Source: Rhizobiales bacterium 64-17
GTDB taxonomy: Bacteria; Pseudomonadota; Alphaproteobacteria; Rhizobiales; Xanthobacteraceae
DNA: 64,000 nt
Assembly: GCA_001899285.1 (NCBI GenBank)
Contig: MKWA01000022.1
Coordinates: 62,001-126,000 of the forward strand
Direction: 5' to 3'
The notes beneath the pieces are model-generated. The model was not told the DNA's origin. It was given only the letters and a program-made list of their open reading frames with translations, and did not search any database. The position numbers and the translations under genes were made by a program. Positions 53,673 through 62,877 of the stretch are shown here, one piece after another. Each line of letters opens with the position of its first letter. Within the stretch, counting starts at the first letter, position 1.

Positions 53673-54497
53673 TTAAATCGCGTAGGGCGGCTTGTCGTAG
53701 CCCTTGGGCGAGAGGGTGAATATCTCGACGCCAGTCTCGGTCACCGCGACGGTGTGCTCGAACTGTGCCGACAGCGAGCGGTCGCGCGTTACCGCGGTCC
53801 AGCCGTCGGACAAGACCTTCACATGTGGGCGGCCGAGATTGATCATCGGCTCGACCGTGAAGAACATGCCGGGCTTGAGCGTCACGCCTTCGCCGGGGCG
53901 ACCGACATGGACGATGTTCGGCTCGTCATGGAAAAGCTGACCGAGGCCGTGACCGCAGAAGTCGCGGACCACGCTCATCTGCTGCGCCTCGACGAAGGTC
54001 TGGATCGCATGGCCGATGTCGCCGGTGGTGGCGCCGGGCTTGATCGCGGCGATGCCGAGCATCATCGACTCGTAGGTGATATCGATCAGCCGCTCGGCGC
54101 GGCGCGGAATGTCGCCGACCGCATACATGCGGCTGGAATCGCCATGCCAGCCGTCAACGATCAGCGTCACGTCGATGTTGACGATGTCGCCTTCCTTCAT
54201 CGGCTTATCGTTGGGGATGCCGTGGCAAACGACGTGATTGAGCGAGGTGCAGGTCGATTTGCGGTAGCCGCGATAGTTCAACGTTGCCGGCAGCGCGCCA
54301 TGGTCCATGGCGAACTCATGGACAAGCTGGTCAATCCGCTCGGTCGGCACGCCGGGTTTCACCTCGGGCACCAGCATGTCGAGACATTGCGCGGTTAATT
54401 GCCCGGCCACGCGCATTCCCGCGAATGCGTCGGGTCCGTGCAGTTTGATCTGGCCGGTTTTTCGGAGGGGGGCGACAGCCGCATCGACATAATTCAT
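53673..54497 (-). CDS. map: Methionine aminopeptidase, type I
   Basis: A 274-residue enzyme that removes the N-terminal Met from new proteins. Metal ligands are in VNIDVTLIVDGWHGDSS (two Asp), CGHGLGQLFHDEP (His), FFTVEPM (Glu) and SAQFEHTVAV (Glu), and the substrate His is in LNHVVCHGIPN. The ATG at 54497 gives the usual N-terminus; more upstream codons are not conserved. GGGG upstream may be part of its ribosome site. It follows sfsA on the same strand by about 80 bases. Confidence 0.95.
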   Translation of the reverse strand: MNYVDAAVAPLRKTGQIKLHGPDAFAGMRVAGQLTAQCLDMLVPEVKPGVPTERIDQLVHEFAMDHGALPATLNYRGYRKSTCTSLNHVVCHGIPNDKPMKEGDIVNIDVTLIVDGWHGDSSRMYAVGDIPRRAERLIDITYESMMLGIAAIKPGATTGDIGHAIQTFVEAQQMSVVRDFCGHGLGQLFHDEPNIVHVGRPGEGVTLKPGMFFTVEPMINLGRPHVKVLSDGWTAVTRDRSLSAQFEHTVAVTETGVEIFTLSPKGYDKPPYAI

Positions 54498-54576
54498 TGG
54501 CCCCAATTTAAGGATATGCGGCGCAAGCGCAAGTTTCGGCCGATATTTCGCTAAAATGACCCGGAATCGGGCCGTT

Positions 54577-55290
54577 TCAGCCGACAATCGGCACGCTTTG
54601 TCCCATGACGATGCCCTCACGGGTCAGGACGCACGTCACCGCCAGCGCCTCGACGCCTCGGCTTCGCGCCCGGTCGAAGGCCGCGCCATAGGTGGGGTCG
54701 ATGTCGCGGGCGAGTGCGAAGCGCTGTGCCGAGCTGATCTGGATCACATAGAGCATCATGGCGCGGGCGCCGGCTTCGGCCATGTCGCCCAGTTCGGCGA
54801 GATGGCGCGCGCCGCGCGCGGTGACGCTGTCGGGAAATTCCGCGAGGCCCGGTGCGCGCATCAGATGCACGTTCTTGATCTCCAGGTAGCAGGGCGGCAG
54901 GCTGTCGCCCTCCAGCAGGAAATCGACGCGCGACGCCTTGCCGTATTTCACCTCGCGGCGGACCGACGAATAGGCGGCAAGCTCCGGGAGCGCGCGGGCG
55001 GCGAGCACCTCGCCGATCAGCGGATTGGGATGGCCGGTGTTGACGCCGACGAGTTCAAGGCCGGAACCGAAATCGGCCTCCACCAGCTCCCACGAATACG
55101 GAAGCTTGCGGGTCTTGCTCGCCGACTTCGACAGCCAGACCCGTGCGCCCGGCGTGGCGAGGCCGGTCATTGCGCCAGGATTGGCGACGTGTGCGGTGAT
55201 CTCGTTGCCGTCCGGCAGTTGCACGTCGGCAAGGAAGCGCTTGTAGCGGCGGATCAGCGTCGCGGGAACGAGAGGTGAGGCAAAGCGCAC
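54577..55290 (-). CDS. sfsA: DNA/RNA nuclease SfsA family (sugar fermentation stimulation protein)
   Basis: A 237-residue SfsA protein. The N-terminus [22 protein letters not shown] and [21 protein letters not shown], then [10 protein letters not shown] and [16 protein letters not shown], are family signatures; the E-x-K and D-x-V-x-x-R parts match nuclease-like active sites. The start is a GTG at 55290, six bases after the MFS gene stop, so the two are coupled. SfsA and map adjacency is common in alphaproteobacteria. Confidence 0.93.
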   Translation of the reverse strand: MRFASPLVPATLIRRYKRFLADVQLPDGNEITAHVANPGAMTGLATPGARVWLSKSASKTRKLPYSWELVEADFGSGLELVGVNTGHPNPLIGEVLAARALPELAAYSSVRREVKYGKASRVDFLLEGDSLPPCYLEIKNVHLMRAPGLAEFPDSVTARGARHLAELGDMAEAGARAMMLYVIQISSAQRFALARDIDPTYGAAFDRARSRGVEALAVTCVLTREGIVMGQSVPIVG

Positions 55291-55296
55291 GCGCGG

Positions 55297-56526
55297 TCAG
55301 TCCTTCGGGATTTCAAAGCGGTCGACCTTGCGCAAAGCGGGGAACAGCCCCATCCACGTCAGCGCGATGACGATCGAGCCGATGCCGCCGATCAGCACCG
55401 ACGGCACCGCGCCGAGCCAGGCGGCGACCGCGCCGGACTCGAATTCGCCGAGCGTGTTCGACGTGCCGGTGAACAGCGAATTGATGGCGCTGACGCGGCC
55501 GCGCATCGCGTCCGGCGTCTCGATCTGTACCAGTGTGAAGCGCAGTACCACGCTGATGGCATCCGCCGCGCCGAGGACGGCCAGTGCGCCGAGCGACAAC
55601 ACGAACGAGGTCGACAGCGCAAAAACCACAGTGGCGAGGCCGAACACACTGACCACCGCGAACAGGATCGGTCCGATCCGCCGCTCGATCGGATGTCGCG
55701 TCAGCCACGCCATCGTCAGCAGCGCGCCGACGGCGGGCGCGGAGCGCAGCAGCCCGAGGCCGAGCGGACCGGTGGCGAGGATGTCGCGGGCGAACACCGG
55801 CAGCAGCGCTGTCGCGCCGCCGAGCAGAACGACGAACAGATCAAGGCTGATGACACCCAGGAGTCGGGGCCGCGTGTAGATGTAATGCAGCCCGGCGAAG
55901 ATCGAGGCGAGGGTCGGCGGCTCGCGGGCGATGACCGGCCGCTGCGTTCGGAACAGGAACGTCAGCGTGCAGGATGCAGCAAACAGCAGGACGCAGATCG
56001 CACAGGCGGCGAGGGGGCTGATGCCGTAGATGAACCCGCCCAGCGCCGGGCCGGTGATGGTGGCGACCTGATTCGAGGCTGCCCAGGCGGCGGTGGCACG
56101 CGGCAGCACGTCCATCGGCACCAGCGCCGGGACGAAGGCGTGACCGGTCGGGATTTCAAAGGCGCGAGCGCAGCCGATGATGAAGACAATCACCAGCAAC
56201 AACTCGCGCGACAGCATCTGCTGCCAGAAGGCGAGCAGCAGCACCACGGCGGAGAGTGCGTAACCGCCCTGGGTCAGCCGCAGGATGATGCGCTTGTCGT
56301 AGCGGTCGGCCAGATGGCCGATCAGCAAGGTCAGCACCACGGTCGGTACGAACTGGACGAGGCCGACGAGGCCAAGATCGAGCGGGTCGCCCGTCAGCGC
56401 GTAGATGGTCCAGCCGATCGCCACCACCATCATGTGATAGGCGACGGTCGAGGACAATCGCATGAACCACAGCATCACGAAGGCGCGGTACTGGAGCAGC
56501 GACGGCGATAGAACGGTTTCGCTCAA
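55297..56526 (-). CDS. MFS transporter, EntS/enterobactin-exporter-like
   Basis: A 409-residue transporter with twelve predicted helices. The first cytoplasmic loop has GHLADRYDKRIILRLTQGG, the family's G-x-L-A-D-R motif, and the ALVPMDVLPRATAAWAASNQVA stretch is typical of the EntS/MFS_3 group, which exports siderophores or drugs. A TTG start at 56526 overlaps the stop of the acetyltransferase gene (TTGA); the resulting MSETVLSPSLLQYRAF is the normal N-terminus of this family. A longer frame would read through the neighbour's 3' end. Substrate unknown. Confidence 0.82.
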   Translation of the reverse strand: MSETVLSPSLLQYRAFVMLWFMRLSSTVAYHMMVVAIGWTIYALTGDPLDLGLVGLVQFVPTVVLTLLIGHLADRYDKRIILRLTQGGYALSAVVLLLAFWQQMLSRELLLVIVFIIGCARAFEIPTGHAFVPALVPMDVLPRATAAWAASNQVATITGPALGGFIYGISPLAACAICVLLFAASCTLTFLFRTQRPVIAREPPTLASIFAGLHYIYTRPRLLGVISLDLFVVLLGGATALLPVFARDILATGPLGLGLLRSAPAVGALLTMAWLTRHPIERRIGPILFAVVSVFGLATVVFALSTSFVLSLGALAVLGAADAISVVLRFTLVQIETPDAMRGRVSAINSLFTGTSNTLGEFESGAVAAWLGAVPSVLIGGIGSIVIALTWMGLFPALRKVDRFEIPKD

Positions 56527-57245
56527 AGCGGCAGCTCGCTGAGACGGGTTTTCTGCCGGCCGCTCGCATCGAAATTGTCCGGCGCAAGCCATCGCTCAAA
56601 GCGCGCCTTGCGCGCCGGCCAGTCGCTGTCGAGCATCGAGAACCAGGCAGTGTCGCGATTGCGCCCTTTGGCGATGACGTGCTGCCGCATCACGAATTCA
56701 TGACCAAAGCCGAGCCGCAGCGCTGCGCGTTTGGACGCGGCGTTGTTGTTGTCGCATTTCCATTCGTAGCGGCGATAGCGCAGCGTCTCGAAAGCATACT
56801 GGGCGATGAGATATTGGGCTTCGGTCGCCAGCGGACTGTGTTGCAGCGCCGGCGCATAGAGCACGTGACCGATCTCGCAGACCCGTGAGGCGGGCCGGAT
56901 TTCCATCAGCGTGCAAATGCCGAGTGCGTGGCCATCGGTGCCGACGATGGCATAGGAATAGGGATCGGACAGCGTGGTCCGGCGCTCGACCCAGGCGATA
57001 AAGTCCGCCGCATCGGTGAACGGCCCATAGCCCGGCATATAGGTCCAGATCGCGTCGTGGCCTTTGACGGCGTCCCACAATGCCGGCGCGTGGTGCGCCG
57101 TGAGCTTTTCGAGGCGCCCGAAGCGGCCGGTCAGCGTCACTGGACCGGGGCGATCCGCCGGAGTGGTATCCACGGGAAGACCGACGGGTTGCCCGGTGCG
57201 CGGGTGGGGTTCCGTCGGTCCGGTGAATTCGCGCCGTTCGGTCAC
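56523..57245 (-). CDS. GNAT family acetyltransferase, RimJ/RimL type
   Basis: A 240-residue acetyltransferase of the ribosomal-protein-serine acetyltransferase group. Motifs are WVERRTTLSDPYSYAIVGTDG, the acyl-CoA stretch EIGHVLYAPALQHSPLATEAQYLIAQ and YEWKCDNNNAASKRAALRLGF. A non-catalytic N-terminal stretch of about 35 residues includes Pro-rich PVGLPVDTTPADRPGP. The start is GTG at 57245 in a GTGA overlap with the upstream lyase gene. It likely acetylates a small molecule or a protein N-terminus. Confidence 0.85.
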   Translation of the reverse strand: MTERREFTGPTEPHPRTGQPVGLPVDTTPADRPGPVTLTGRFGRLEKLTAHHAPALWDAVKGHDAIWTYMPGYGPFTDAADFIAWVERRTTLSDPYSYAIVGTDGHALGICTLMEIRPASRVCEIGHVLYAPALQHSPLATEAQYLIAQYAFETLRYRRYEWKCDNNNAASKRAALRLGFGHEFVMRQHVIAKGRNRDTAWFSMLDSDWPARKARFERWLAPDNFDASGRQKTRLSELPL

Positions 57246-58087
57246 AGGGTCCGGTTCTTTCGGTCAGCCGAAAAGAACGCGTTGAAATCGGAATTGGGCA
57301 TGTTGCCGTCGAATTTGGTGAAGCGGCCTTCGGTGGCGATTTCGCGCGCCGCGTGGACAAACGCGGTCCAGGCGACGCGCGCCAAGGTGCCGCCGACGCT
57401 GATACGCCGTACGCCCATGGCGGCGAGATCATCGACGCTGAAACCGAAATTGGCGCTATTGAGGAAATTGAACGGCTTCGGCGCCACCGCCTTCACAACG
57501 GCTTCGATCTGCTCTCGCGTTTTGATCAGTGGCGCATAGAGGATGTCGGCGCCGGCGGCTGAATAGGCTTTCAGCCGGCCGATCACATCGTCGAGGTCGG
57601 GACGGCCGACGAGAAATCCCTCGGCGCGGCCGACCAGCATCACATCCTGCTTGCTGTCGTCGATCGCCTTGCGCGCGGCGGCGATCCGCGCCACCGCCTC
57701 GTCGAGCGGGAACAGTGGATCGTCCTTGTTGCCGGTCGCATCCTCGATCGACACGCCGGCGACGCCGGTGTCGATGCAGCGCCGCACATTGCGGATCACG
57801 CCCGCTGCGTCGTCGGCATAACCGCTTTCGAAGTCGGCATTGATCGGCAGGTCGCTCGCGTCGGTGAGTTCCTGGAAATGCGCGAGCACGCGGTCGAGCG
57901 GCACGCCGCCGTCGGGATAGGCTTGCGAGAAGGCGAAGCCCGAACTGGTAGTGGCCAGCGCCTTGAAGCCGAGGCCCTGCAGATAGCGGGCCGAACCCGC
58001 GTCCCAGGGATTGGGAATGACGAAACAGCCGCGCTCATGCAGCGCCCGGAAGGTTTTGCGTTTGTCGGCGAGGCTGGGCTTTGTCAT
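57242..58087 (-). CDS. Isocitrate lyase/phosphoenolpyruvate mutase family protein
   Basis: A 281-residue TIM-barrel lyase. The metal/substrate motif INADFESGY, GVSIEDATG and MLVGRAEGFLVG are typical, and TTSSGFAFSQAYPDG is near the active site. The K-K-C-G-H motif of true isocitrate lyase is absent, so it is a member of the wider family (2-methylisocitrate lyase, oxaloacetate decarboxylase, PEP mutase or carboxyphosphonate types). It is the first gene of the leftward run with the acetyltransferase and MFS genes. Substrate unknown. Confidence 0.85.
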   Translation of the reverse strand: MTKPSLADKRKTFRALHERGCFVIPNPWDAGSARYLQGLGFKALATTSSGFAFSQAYPDGGVPLDRVLAHFQELTDASDLPINADFESGYADDAAGVIRNVRRCIDTGVAGVSIEDATGNKDDPLFPLDEAVARIAAARKAIDDSKQDVMLVGRAEGFLVGRPDLDDVIGRLKAYSAAGADILYAPLIKTREQIEAVVKAVAPKPFNFLNSANFGFSVDDLAAMGVRRISVGGTLARVAWTAFVHAAREIATEGRFTKFDGNMPNSDFNAFFSADRKNRTL

Positions 58088-58261
58088 GGCAGATTCCTGA
58101 TGATGCTCAGCACGCTAGACGGTTCTCCCCGCCGGTTCCACCGGTCGGTTTCGCGTGGGCGGCATGCGGCCGGTGCGGTGCGGGATATAAAATTTACGAA
58201 AACCGGGATGGATGGCGGGTCGGCGGTTGTTGGTGGTCATGCAAGCGATATGGAGGCTTCC

Positions 58262-58549
58262 ATGGCGACAACGATGTTCCGGCTTCTGCCGCTCTTCGCG
58301 GCGTTGACCCTGATCCCGACGCTGACCTTCATCTCTTCCCCGACGGATGCCGCCGCGCGGCGCAAGGCGCATCGCGGCCTGCACCAGCACGCTGTGGTGC
58401 CGCAAACCCCCGCGCGCTATCGCGACGACCGGCTGTTCATGCGTGGTCCGATCGCGTTCGGTGGCAAATATCTCGGGGACGATCCCGATCCGTTCATCCG
58501 GCAGATGCTGTTGCGCGATCCTGGCGCGGTGTTCGGCGGCGAGAACTGA
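58262..58549 (+). CDS. Hypothetical secreted protein
   Basis: A 95-residue protein with a signal-like N-terminus (MFRLLPLFAALTLIPTLTFI) and a basic, His-rich mature part (KAHRGLHQHAVV) that ends in DPDPFIRQMLLRDPGAVFGG. I do not recognise a family. The ATG at 58262 has GGAGG just upstream. It is divergent from the lyase gene with 174 bases between. Confidence 0.6.
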   Translation: MATTMFRLLPLFAALTLIPTLTFISSPTDAAARRKAHRGLHQHAVVPQTPARYRDDRLFMRGPIAFGGKYLGDDPDPFIRQMLLRDPGAVFGGEN

Positions 58550-58614
58550 TGGCGATTGCTTTCGGTGGTCGACCGGCGGTATAGCGCCGTGAACCATCCA
58601 GGTAACGCATCGGC

Positions 58615-59076
58615 ATGTTGGGACAGCTCGCTTTATCCGCCTGCGTCAGCCTGCTGACTTTCACTCTGCACGCGGGGATGACCGCGGCTATTGTGGTCAT
58701 TACCAACAGGATCGCTCACCGCACCGGCCACCTGCATGTGGTTGCTCGGCTCATTCCGCTGCTGACCGTGACCATGGTCGCGCTGATGATCGCCCATGTG
58801 CTGGAGATTGCGCTGTGGGCCGCGTTCTATGATTTTGCTGGGATCGTCGCGCCGAACGTCAATTCGTTCGAGTTCGCGTTCGAGAACTACACCGCGCTTG
58901 GTTATGGCGACGCCGTGCCGGGGACCGGTCAGCGGTTGATCGGTCCGGTCACATCCCTGAACGGTCTCCTGTTGATCGGCTGGTCGGTGGCGATCATCTT
59001 CGAGGTGATGCGCATGGCCGAGGTCCAGTTCGAGAAGCGTCCCCGCCTCGGTGGCCGCCGCAAACGCCGGCGTTGA
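58615..59076 (+). CDS. Small two-to-three-helix ion channel (potassium channel-like)
   Basis: A 153-residue membrane protein with a KcsA-like arrangement: helices around ACVSLLTFTLHAGMTAAIVVI, LIPLLTVTMVALMIAHVLEIALW, then a pore helix with the selectivity filter NYTALGYGD followed by AVPGTG and the last helix LNGLLLIGWSVAIIFEV. TALGYGD is close to the TVGYGD K+ filter. It has no cytoplasmic regulatory domain and ends in a basic RRKRRR tail. It is 54 bases before the aminotransferase gene. It is predicted to conduct K+. Confidence 0.8.
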   Translation: MLGQLALSACVSLLTFTLHAGMTAAIVVITNRIAHRTGHLHVVARLIPLLTVTMVALMIAHVLEIALWAAFYDFAGIVAPNVNSFEFAFENYTALGYGDAVPGTGQRLIGPVTSLNGLLLIGWSVAIIFEVMRMAEVQFEKRPRLGGRRKRRR

Positions 59077-59129
59077 CGTCATCCTGTCTAGTGCGGCTAA
59101 TCTCGGTCGTCTCGCCGCCGGAGCCTATC

Positions 59130-60308
59130 ATGCTGAAAACCATTGCTGCCTTCGATCGCATCGGAGAAGAGAACGCCTTTGCCGTGCTGGCGCGCGCCAA
59201 TGCGCTGGCGGCGCAAGGCCGCGACATCATCAATCTCGGTATTGGGCAGCCTGATTTCCGGACCCCGGATTTTATCGTCGAGGCGGCGATCAAGGCGCTG
59301 CGTGATGGGCATCATGGCTATACGCCTGCGACCGGCATTCCGCCGTTACGCGAGGCGGTGGCGGCCGATCTCCACAAGCGCTACGCGGTCGAGGTGTCGC
59401 CGGATAGCGTGATGATCATGCCCGGCGGCAAGCCGACCATGTTCATGGCAATCCTAATGTTCGGCGAGCCGGGCGCGGAAATTCTCTATCCCGACCCCGG
59501 GTTCCCGATCTATCGCTCGATGATCGAGTTCACCGGCGCGACGCCGGTACCGGTGCCGATCCGCGAGGAGAACGGCTTTGCGTTCTCGGCCGAGGAAACG
59601 CTTTCGCTGATCACGCCGAAGACGCGGCTGCTCATCCTCAACTCGCCGGCCAATCCGACGGGCGGCGTCACGCCGAAGGCGGAGATCGACAAGCTCGTGG
59701 CCGGTCTCGAACGATGGCCCGACGTGTGCGTGATGTCGGACGAGATCTACGACCACATGACCTATGACGGTGAGCGCCACGTCACGCTTTTGTCCTATCC
59801 GTCGATCCGCGATCGGCTGATCCTGCTCAACGGTTGGTCGAAGACCTATGCCATGACCGGCTGGCGGCTCGGCTATGCGGTGTTTCCGGGCAAGCTTTAC
59901 GATTATGCACGCAAGCTCTCGGTCAATCTGCACTCCTGCGTCAATGCCTCGGCGCAATATGCCGGCCTCGCCGCGCTGCAAGGGCCGCAGGATGCGGTTG
60001 CGCGCATGATCGCGGAGTTCGATACGCGGCGGAAACTGGTGGTCGAGGGCCTCAACACGCTGCCGGGCGTGTCGTGCATCACGCCGAAAGGCGCGTTCTA
60101 TGCATTCCCGAATATCGGCCGCACCGGCTGGAAGGCAAAGGCGCTCGCCTCCGCGCTGCTCGATGAGACCGGAGTCGCGGTGATCGGCGGCCCGGATTTC
60201 GGTATTCTCGGGGAAGGCTATCTGCGGCTGTCCTACGCCAACTCCGCCGACAATATCCGCAAGGCGCTGCAGCGCATGCGCGACTTCCTGTCGGGCCGAA
60301 AACTCTAG
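59130..60308 (+). CDS. Class I/II pyridoxal-phosphate aminotransferase
   Basis: A 392-residue fold-type I aminotransferase, near aspartate/alanine/aromatic transaminases. The N-terminal INLGIGQPDFRTPDF, NSPANPTGGV, SDEIYDHMTYDG, and the PLP Lys in NGWSKTYAMTGWRLGY are classic. A GGAG site is seven bases before the ATG. The C-terminal end of the gene overlaps the mscS stop by four bases on the other strand. Substrate specificity is not clear. Confidence 0.88.
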   Translation: MLKTIAAFDRIGEENAFAVLARANALAAQGRDIINLGIGQPDFRTPDFIVEAAIKALRDGHHGYTPATGIPPLREAVAADLHKRYAVEVSPDSVMIMPGGKPTMFMAILMFGEPGAEILYPDPGFPIYRSMIEFTGATPVPVPIREENGFAFSAEETLSLITPKTRLLILNSPANPTGGVTPKAEIDKLVAGLERWPDVCVMSDEIYDHMTYDGERHVTLLSYPSIRDRLILLNGWSKTYAMTGWRLGYAVFPGKLYDYARKLSVNLHSCVNASAQYAGLAALQGPQDAVARMIAEFDTRRKLVVEGLNTLPGVSCITPKGAFYAFPNIGRTGWKAKALASALLDETGVAVIGGPDFGILGEGYLRLSYANSADNIRKALQRMRDFLSGRKL

Positions 60309-61726
60309 CGAGGCGGGAAGCGCGGCCCGTCTTTCGGCGCGAGCTTGTCTTCCGATTTCCCCGCCTCGGCTTCATCCGATGGCGGGCCGGGCTCGTCCTC
60401 GCGCACGGGTGAAGGCGGCGTTGGCGGCGTGTTCGGCGCCATTTCGTAGATCACCCGCGACGGGCCTGGTTTCGGGATTTTCACGCCCTTGCCGGCGAGC
60501 TGGTCCCACAGAGCAAGCAGCACGTCGCTCTTCACATTGGTGATGCCGGCAGCCGGGTCGCGAATCCAGAACCACAATTCGTATTCGATCGCGGTCGAGC
60601 CGAATGCGGTGAGCATGCAGACCGGGGACGGCTTGGCGATGACGCGCTCGATACTCAACGCCGCCTCGACCGCGGCGTTCTGCGCTTCATGCGGATCGCT
60701 GTCGTAAGTCGAGTTGAAGGTCACCGACAGACGTACGAGATCGCTGGAATAAGTCCAGTTGGCGACGCGCTGGGTGATGAAGTCCTCGTTCGGGATCAGA
60801 TATTCGCGGCCGTCGCGGGTATCGACCGAGGTATAGCGCGCGCCCATATTGCTGACGCGACCGAAATGATCTCCAACCGAGATGATATCGCCCGGCTTCA
60901 CCGATTTGTCGGCGAGCAGAATGATGCCGCTGACCAGATTCGACACGATCTTCTGCAAGCCGAAGCCGAGACCGACACCGACCGCGCCGGAGAACAGCGC
61001 CAGCACCGAGAGGTCGATGCCCATCGAGCTCAGGACGATGATGACCGTCAGCGTCATCAGCGAAATGCGGATCAGCTTGCCGATCAGCACCTGAATCGAG
61101 GGCGTCAGGTCGGAGAAATGCTGCAGCCTCCGGTCAAGGAAATTGCTGACAGCATTGCTCGCCCACAGCGCCACCGCCAGCAGTGCCGTGGTCTTCACCA
61201 CCAGTAGCGGCGTGATGCGCAGTCCCCCGACCACGATCGCCATCGAATCAAGGCTGTTGGTCACCGGCTCGAGCAGTTGCAGGATGCTCAACGCTGCAAT
61301 CGTCCATGCCGACACGGCGACGACGCGGTTGACAAACTGGTTGTGAATGACGCTGGCGAGGATGTTGATCATCACCCATGCCGTGGTCAGGCCGATGCCG
61401 ACCCGCAGCAGATAGGTTCTGGCCTCGAACACGTCGGTGCGCAGCGCCGCCCGCATTGCCACCAGCACGATGATGAAGGCGATGACGGCGAGATGATTGA
61501 CGATCGCGCGGATGATCAGGCGCAAGAACGGCGGCCACTTCGCAGTCAGTATCATAAGGTCGGCGTGCTTGTGCAGCGTCGCGGCGATCGCCAGCGCAAT
61601 GACCACCGCAAGGCCGATCAGCCCGAGCTGGATCGGCAGCCATATCGAGGTCAGCTCGGTACGGAGCGTCATCTGGGCCGCGTGGACCAGCGATGACAAG
61701 GTTTCGTTGAGGTCGGAAAAATCCAT
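60305..61726 (-). CDS. MscS family mechanosensitive channel
   Basis: A 473-residue protein with an N-terminal membrane region of about six hydrophobic segments and a C-terminal MscS core. The pore helix is GAVGVGLGFGLQKIVSNLVSG and the beta domain has DIISVGDHFGRVSNMGARYTSVDTRDGREYLIPNEDF. Longer than E. coli MscS (286), it belongs to the larger MscS-like class with extra transmembrane helices. The tail of about 40 residues is Pro/Glu/Asp-rich. It should open on membrane stretch during osmotic downshock. Confidence 0.9.
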   Translation of the reverse strand: MDFSDLNETLSSLVHAAQMTLRTELTSIWLPIQLGLIGLAVVIALAIAATLHKHADLMILTAKWPPFLRLIIRAIVNHLAVIAFIIVLVAMRAALRTDVFEARTYLLRVGIGLTTAWVMINILASVIHNQFVNRVVAVSAWTIAALSILQLLEPVTNSLDSMAIVVGGLRITPLLVVKTTALLAVALWASNAVSNFLDRRLQHFSDLTPSIQVLIGKLIRISLMTLTVIIVLSSMGIDLSVLALFSGAVGVGLGFGLQKIVSNLVSGIILLADKSVKPGDIISVGDHFGRVSNMGARYTSVDTRDGREYLIPNEDFITQRVANWTYSSDLVRLSVTFNSTYDSDPHEAQNAAVEAALSIERVIAKPSPVCMLTAFGSTAIEYELWFWIRDPAAGITNVKSDVLLALWDQLAGKGVKIPKPGPSRVIYEMAPNTPPTPPSPVREDEPGPPSDEAEAGKSEDKLAPKDGPRFPPR

Positions 61727-61858
61727 CGTGCGGCCCTGTGGCGCGGATCAGACAATGATTGATTCGGCCTGTCGATGCACGGCCGGGCGAGCAATGAGGA
61801 CCGTTCTTGTCGGTCAATGCGGCAGCGACATGGCGCTGCCGGAATGGCGGGCCGGTGG

Positions 61859-62827
61859 CTAACGCCTGACCACGAACTGGAAACCGATCATGACGATGAT
61901 GAGGCCGGTCACCTGCGCCATGCTGGGGACGATCCCGAGTGCCAGATAGCCGATCAGCAGCGAGAAGCCGGGGACCAGCGCTGTGAACGTCCCCGCGCGT
62001 CCGGCCCCGAGCAGCACCACGGCGCGGCCGAACAGATAGATCGGTGGCACGCCCGCGCAGAGCCCCTGGATCACTGCCTGGGTCAGGTTCTCCTGCCAGC
62101 CGAGCGCGATCAGATGCTGATATCCCGCGATCAGCAGATAAGCCGGCACGAACAGCAGTACCGACAACGAGCCGACCACCAGTGCGCCCTGCATGCCCGG
62201 CACACGCCAGTGCCGCAGCAGCGTGCCGAAGATCGCCCACGACAGGCCAGCGCTGACGAACAGCAGGTCGCCGCCGATGCCGTGCGGACCAATGGTGGTG
62301 ATCGCTTCGATGCCGAACACGACCAGTCCGGCGACGATGATGAGCGCGCCGGCAATCCGCCATGGTGACAGCCGCTCGCCGAGAAACAGGCTCGCCAGCA
62401 ACAGGCCGCTCAATGTCGCGCAGGCCGGCTGGATCACCGTGCCGTGGCCGAGCGGCACCAGGATGAAGCCGCTATAAGCCAGCAGTGACTGAGGCGGTCC
62501 GGCGAACACCGTCAACGTCAGGCCGCGCAGCCAGCCGATGCCGGCGAGATCGCGCAGGCCCGCCCGCATTACGAACGGTAGCATCGCCAACCCGCTCCAG
62601 GCGAAGCGGTGGACGATCAGGTCTGCCGGATGAAATCCGATCTCGATGCCGTGCTTGGCCCAGACGAAGCCGACCGCCCAGCCGAGCGCCGCCAGCCCGC
62701 CATACAGCAGGCCGAGCAGCAGATCGGAACGCGATGGCGTGGGCGCGAGTGACAAGCCGGACCGCAATATGGGTTGAGCGGGGTGACGACCTGTCGGCTG
62801 ATACTCTAGGATCGCCGCCTGGTCCAA
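61859..62827 (-). CDS. DMT family (EamA) transporter
   Basis: A roughly 322-residue ten-helix exporter with two EamA repeats (LLYGGLAALGWAVGFVWAKHGIEIG and DLLFVSAGLSWAIFGTLLRH). The likely start is a TTG at 62827, but the first 30 residues are not typical, so the real start may be further in, near 62740. It is divergent from the BKACE gene, whose product may be linked to the same metabolite. Substrate is unknown. Confidence 0.8.
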   Translation of the reverse strand: MDQAAILEYQPTGRHPAQPILRSGLSLAPTPSRSDLLLGLLYGGLAALGWAVGFVWAKHGIEIGFHPADLIVHRFAWSGLAMLPFVMRAGLRDLAGIGWLRGLTLTVFAGPPQSLLAYSGFILVPLGHGTVIQPACATLSGLLLASLFLGERLSPWRIAGALIIVAGLVVFGIEAITTIGPHGIGGDLLFVSAGLSWAIFGTLLRHWRVPGMQGALVVGSLSVLLFVPAYLLIAGYQHLIALGWQENLTQAVIQGLCAGVPPIYLFGRAVVLLGAGRAGTFTALVPGFSLLIGYLALGIVPSMAQVTGLIIVMIGFQFVVRR

Positions 62828-62877
62828 TCCGCAGAGGCGAAGGCTGCCTCGCTGAAACGCATATCGGAATTTTGGTC

